A stretch of DNA of 64,000 bases from NCBI GenBank assembly GCA_958295465.1, contig OY282353.1, positions 434,001-498,000 on the forward strand. Reading direction: 5' to 3'. Each line of letters opens with the position of its first letter. Position 1 is the first letter of the stretch. The translations under genes and the position numbers were made by a program. Shown here in pieces: positions 61,362-64,000 of the stretch. The DNA comes from an uncultured Gammaproteobacteria bacterium (GTDB taxonomy: Bacteria; Pseudomonadota; Gammaproteobacteria; HK1). The notes below the pieces were generated by a model. It was given only the letters and a program-made list of their open reading frames with translations. It was not told the origin of the DNA and searched no databases.

Positions 61362-62633
61362 TCATGCGGCGCCGGCGCCGATTCCGATTCCGGCCCGCGT
61401 GGGCAGCGGCGCGGGGTCGCGGATCTGGTCGAGATACCAGGCGGTCACTTCCCCCACGGACGCTTCGAGCTCCATGTAGGGGCCCGGGCGGTAGCGGCGC
61501 GAGTTCACGCCCTTCTGGTTGTCGTTGATGATCCTGGTGTCCGCGACGGTGGTCTCGTGCCACAGCCAGGTGAGGCGTCCGAGATCGTAATCGGCCCCCT
61601 CCTGCGCGTCCTCGTGCACGAGCCAGATCAGCTCGACGTCGGTGAGCTGGGCGTGTACCGGCGTGAACCGGAACAGAGTGACGTGGTCGTTCGCGCCCCA
61701 GACCGCGTGCAGGGGGTGCAGCCAGAAGACGGAGTCGCCTCCGTCGTACTCCTTGAAATCCCCCATCAACGGGGCCGCGGGTTCTCCGTCCGCGGTGAGC
61801 GTGCGGCGCCCGTTCCCGATCGGGCGGCGACGGCCGTAGTGGGGCTGATCGGGGAACGAGTCCCCCCACATCGTCAGCCCGGCCGGTATCCCCGACGACT
61901 CGATCCTTTCTCCCCAGGTGGCGATGGCCTCGTCGTAGCCCCCCGGGCCGCCGTGCTCGCACGCACGTACGTAGGCGTAGGTCGCCGTGTACTCGGGATG
62001 GGCGGGGAAGCAGTGGGCGCACTCGCGGAAGTTCTCCACCACCAGCTTCCAGTTCGCATCGGTGGGGAAGGTCTCGCGGCAGGCGATCCTGGCGCGCTCG
62101 ATCCGTTGCGGCGCGACGTACGGCTCGACGTGCCCGGCGATGACGTCGAAGTCCGGCGCGTCGTCCCAGGAGAGGCAGAGGTAGATGAGCCCATGGAACA
62201 CGTGCACCCGGCAGGGATGCAGGCCGTAGGGCTCGGGGTCGAAACCGGGCGGCATGCCGCGCGCCCGGACGCAGCGCCCATCGAGCCCGTAGCTCCAGGC
62301 GTGGTACGGGCACACGAGCCGCGCGACGTGACCCTCGGGCTGGATGCACACCCGTGAGCCGCGGTGCCGGCATACGTTGAAGAACGCGCGTACCTCGCCC
62401 TCCGGGTCACGCAGCACGATGATCGATTCGCCCGCGACCTCGTAGAGGAAATAGTCGCCGGGATTCGGGATCCGCGAGACATGGTCGGCGAACAGCCACT
62501 TGCGCGAGATGATCCGGTCGAAGTCCCGGGCGAATATCTCGGGGCGGGTATAGAAAGGCTGTTCGAGGGTGAAGCCGGGGCGCTGGCGCGCGATGAGGGA
62601 CCGGACGTCGAAACCATCGGGAGGAGTCGGCAT
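61362..62633 (-). CDS. Rieske oxygenase alpha subunit (GbcA/ring-hydroxylating type)
   Basis: A 423-residue oxygenase that hydroxylates or demethylates a small substrate. The Rieske cluster ligands are in NVCRHRGSRVC and LVCPYHAWSYGLDG; the mononuclear iron site follows in NWKLVVENFRECAHCFPAHPEY (two His). DGRC, ETFPTDANWKL and the size resemble glycine-betaine or stachydrine demethylases (GbcA type) more than benzoate enzymes. GGAGG lies eight bases before the ATG at 62633. It heads the operon with the PQQ dehydrogenase and M24 genes. The reductase needed to supply electrons is not in the window. A palindrome 80-100 bases upstream may be its control site. Confidence 0.87.
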   Translation of the reverse strand: MPTPPDGFDVRSLIARQRPGFTLEQPFYTRPEIFARDFDRIISRKWLFADHVSRIPNPGDYFLYEVAGESIIVLRDPEGEVRAFFNVCRHRGSRVCIQPEGHVARLVCPYHAWSYGLDGRCVRARGMPPGFDPEPYGLHPCRVHVFHGLIYLCLSWDDAPDFDVIAGHVEPYVAPQRIERARIACRETFPTDANWKLVVENFRECAHCFPAHPEYTATYAYVRACEHGGPGGYDEAIATWGERIESSGIPAGLTMWGDSFPDQPHYGRRRPIGNGRRTLTADGEPAAPLMGDFKEYDGGDSVFWLHPLHAVWGANDHVTLFRFTPVHAQLTDVELIWLVHEDAQEGADYDLGRLTWLWHETTVADTRIINDNQKGVNSRRYRPGPYMELEASVGEVTAWYLDQIRDPAPLPTRAGIGIGAGAA

Positions 62634-62709
62634 GGTGGAGCCTCCAACGACCGATGAGCGCATTCACAAGCGCTTGGGCAGAGCGGATGCTACTGCCGGT
62701 ACGCCCGTC

Positions 62710-62732
62710 ACACAATAAATTTATGCTTGTGT
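62710..62732 (-). promoter_or_regulatory. AT-rich palindrome upstream of the Rieske operon
   Basis: ACACAA and TTGTGT flank 11 bases (TAAATTTATGC) in the only strongly AT-rich patch of this intergenic region (62705-62752). It probably contains the promoter of the Rieske gene and an operator for a dimeric regulator. Confidence 0.45.
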
Positions 62733-62867
62733 TTCGATAAATCTTTTACATGTCTCCACCCCGTTCCCGCGCATTCCTCCGACGCCCCGCCCGGCGACCC
62801 ACCAGCGCGCGGCGGACCGCGGCGCATGCGTCGGGGCGGCAACCAACCTTCGGGCGGCGCACTCCGC

Positions 62868-64000
62868 TCAACCCCGCGCCCGATCACCCGCGAGCACCGC
62901 GGCCGTCTCGCGCGCGATCATGCGCTCCTCGTCGGTGGGGATGACCACGATTCGGACCCTTGCCCCGTCCACGCCCACCTCGCCTTCCGTGCCGGGCGCA
63001 AGGGCGGCATTCCTTTCCGGGTCGAGCTCGATGCCGAGCCAGCCGAGCCTGTCGCATACGCGCCGCCGTACCTCGGGCGAGTTCTCGCCGATACCTCCGC
63101 TGAACACGAGCGCCTCGGCTCCGTCGAGCTCGGCGAGATACGCCCCGACGTAGTGCTTGACGCGGCGCACGAAGAGGTCGATGGCCAGCGTCGCGCGCCG
63201 GTCCCCGTGCTCGCGTTCCTCGTCGAGCAGCTCGCGCATGTCGCTGGTCAGCCCGGAAACGCCGAACAGCCCCGACTGCTTGTTGAGAAGGGTGTCCATC
63301 TCGCGCAGGCTCATGCCCTCCTTGAGCGCGACGTGCTCGACGAGGGAGGGGTCGAGGTCGCCGCAGCGGGTGCCCATCACCAGCCCTTCGAGCGGAGTGA
63401 ACCCCATCGACGTCGCGACGGAGCGGCCCTGCCGGACCGCGCAGGCGGAGCAGCCGTTGCCGAGGTGCAGGGTGATGACATCGACGCCCTCCCGGGGCTT
63501 GCCGGCAAGCTCGGCGAAGCGCTGGACGAGGTAGGCGTGGGAGGTGCCGTGGAAGCCGTAGCGGCGGATGCGGTGGCGGCGGTAGAGCTGGTAAGGGAGC
63601 GCGTAGAGATAGGACGTCTCGGGCATCGTCGAATGGAACGCGGTATCGAACACCGCGACCATGGGAACGCCTTCGCCGAGCAGGGCGCGGGCGGCCCGGA
63701 TCCCGCTCAGGTTGGCCGGGTTGTGCAGCGGGGCGAGATCCATGCAGTCCTCGATCTGGCGGATGACGCCGGCGTCGATCCGGGCATGGGTCCGGAAGCT
63801 CTCGCCGCCGTGCACGACGCGGTGGCCGACCGCCTGCACCTCGCCGGCGGACCCGAGCACCCCGGTGCCTTCGCCGGTGCCGTCACCGTCACCGACCAGC
63901 CAGCGCATCACCCGCTCCACCGCGCCCGCATGGTCGCGGACCGGCTCCGCGTGCTTGCGGGCCGGCGCGTGGCGGGGCTCGTAGGTGCACAGCGCCTGCC
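62868..64000 (-). CDS. ackA: Acetate kinase (N-terminal part outside window)
   Basis: Interconverts acetate and acetyl phosphate with ATP. The frame is open to the right edge, so the first residues are missing; about 377 codons are visible. Family blocks: VGHRVVHGGESF, HNPANLSGIRAA, VFDTAFHSTMP, RYGFHGTSHAYL (catalytic region), HLGNGCSACAV, GFTPLEGLVMGTRCGDLDPSL, and FSGGIGENSPEVR near the end. The C-terminus VIPTDEERMIARETAAVL is complete. GTG at 63918-63920 is an internal codon, not the start. It may work with the acetate released by PhnA, but genes are far apart. Confidence 0.95.
   Translation of the reverse strand, partial: QALCTYEPRHAPARKHAEPVRDHAGAVERVMRWLVGDGDGTGEGTGVLGSAGEVQAVGHRVVHGGESFRTHARIDAGVIRQIEDCMDLAPLHNPANLSGIRAARALLGEGVPMVAVFDTAFHSTMPETSYLYALPYQLYRRHRIRRYGFHGTSHAYLVQRFAELAGKPREGVDVITLHLGNGCSACAVRQGRSVATSMGFTPLEGLVMGTRCGDLDPSLVEHVALKEGMSLREMDTLLNKQSGLFGVSGLTSDMRELLDEEREHGDRRATLAIDLFVRRVKHYVGAYLAELDGAEALVFSGGIGENSPEVRRRVCDRLGWLGIELDPERNAALAPGTEGEVGVDGARVRIVVIPTDEERMIARETAAVLAGDRARG

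Overview
The window is high-GC DNA (roughly two thirds G+C by eye) with short intergenic gaps, overlapping stop/start codons and GTG or TTG starts. The order ftsK-lolA-rarA-serS, LolA itself, a BI-1/YccA protein, GmhB and a metG edge fragment point to a Gram-negative proteobacterium, most probably a gammaproteobacterium. I cannot place it further. Two housekeeping genes run off the edges: metG on the left and ackA on the right.

Layout. 0-11.3 kb is core: metG, tRNA-Ser(UGA), one complete insertion sequence, yccA, and a minus-strand ftsK-lolA-rarA-serS block interrupted by a UPF0175/DUF3368 toxin-antitoxin pair. 11.8-25.4 kb is largely phosphorus and transport: an SLC13/RCK permease, a phosphonoacetate cluster (phnA, a frameshifted zinc alcohol dehydrogenase, a PhnY-like aldehyde dehydrogenase), a core-MetE protein, an ABC sugar-type importer that meets a truncated LysR gene at a rearrangement junction, then DUF47 plus a PiT phosphate transporter. 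25.5-29 kb holds an MFS carrier, a carotenoid oxygenase and a DUF2141 protein. 29.2-32.1 kb is a compact lysW-lysX-lysY-amidotransferase operon, an amino-group-carrier-protein cluster whose carrier ends in Gln instead of the invariant Glu. 32-37.6 kb contains an hsdM scar, a TPR protein, panE, an alpha-methylacyl-CoA racemase-type enzyme, a VOC protein and gmhB. 37.9-45.1 kb has a 1274-residue PHP-UvrD fusion with repeat-expanded linkers, a 131-bp tandem repeat and a formate dehydrogenase catalytic subunit.

45-58.6 kb is a clear accessory island: remnants of IS66-, IS21- and IS3-type elements, a duplicated fdh fragment, VapBC, an orphan HTH antitoxin, Phd with a dead ParE, a BrnA-like scar, a sulfotransferase and a beheaded glycosyltransferase, two unrecognised genes, a BsuBI/PstI-type restriction-modification pair, RES toxin with an interrupted antitoxin, HicAB and an AAA/DUF4143 ATPase. 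58.7-62.7 kb is a catabolic operon: a Rieske oxygenase, a PQQ-type sugar dehydrogenase and an M24 protein that matches DddP at all six metal ligands but not at the catalytic Asp.

The most unusual features are the LysW-type cluster with altered carrier terminus and its own glutamine amidotransferase, the DddP-like M24 protein, the PHP-UvrD fusion and the recombination scars that truncate genes in the island. No CRISPR array, prophage or integron was seen. All family calls come from reading motifs; no database search was possible.
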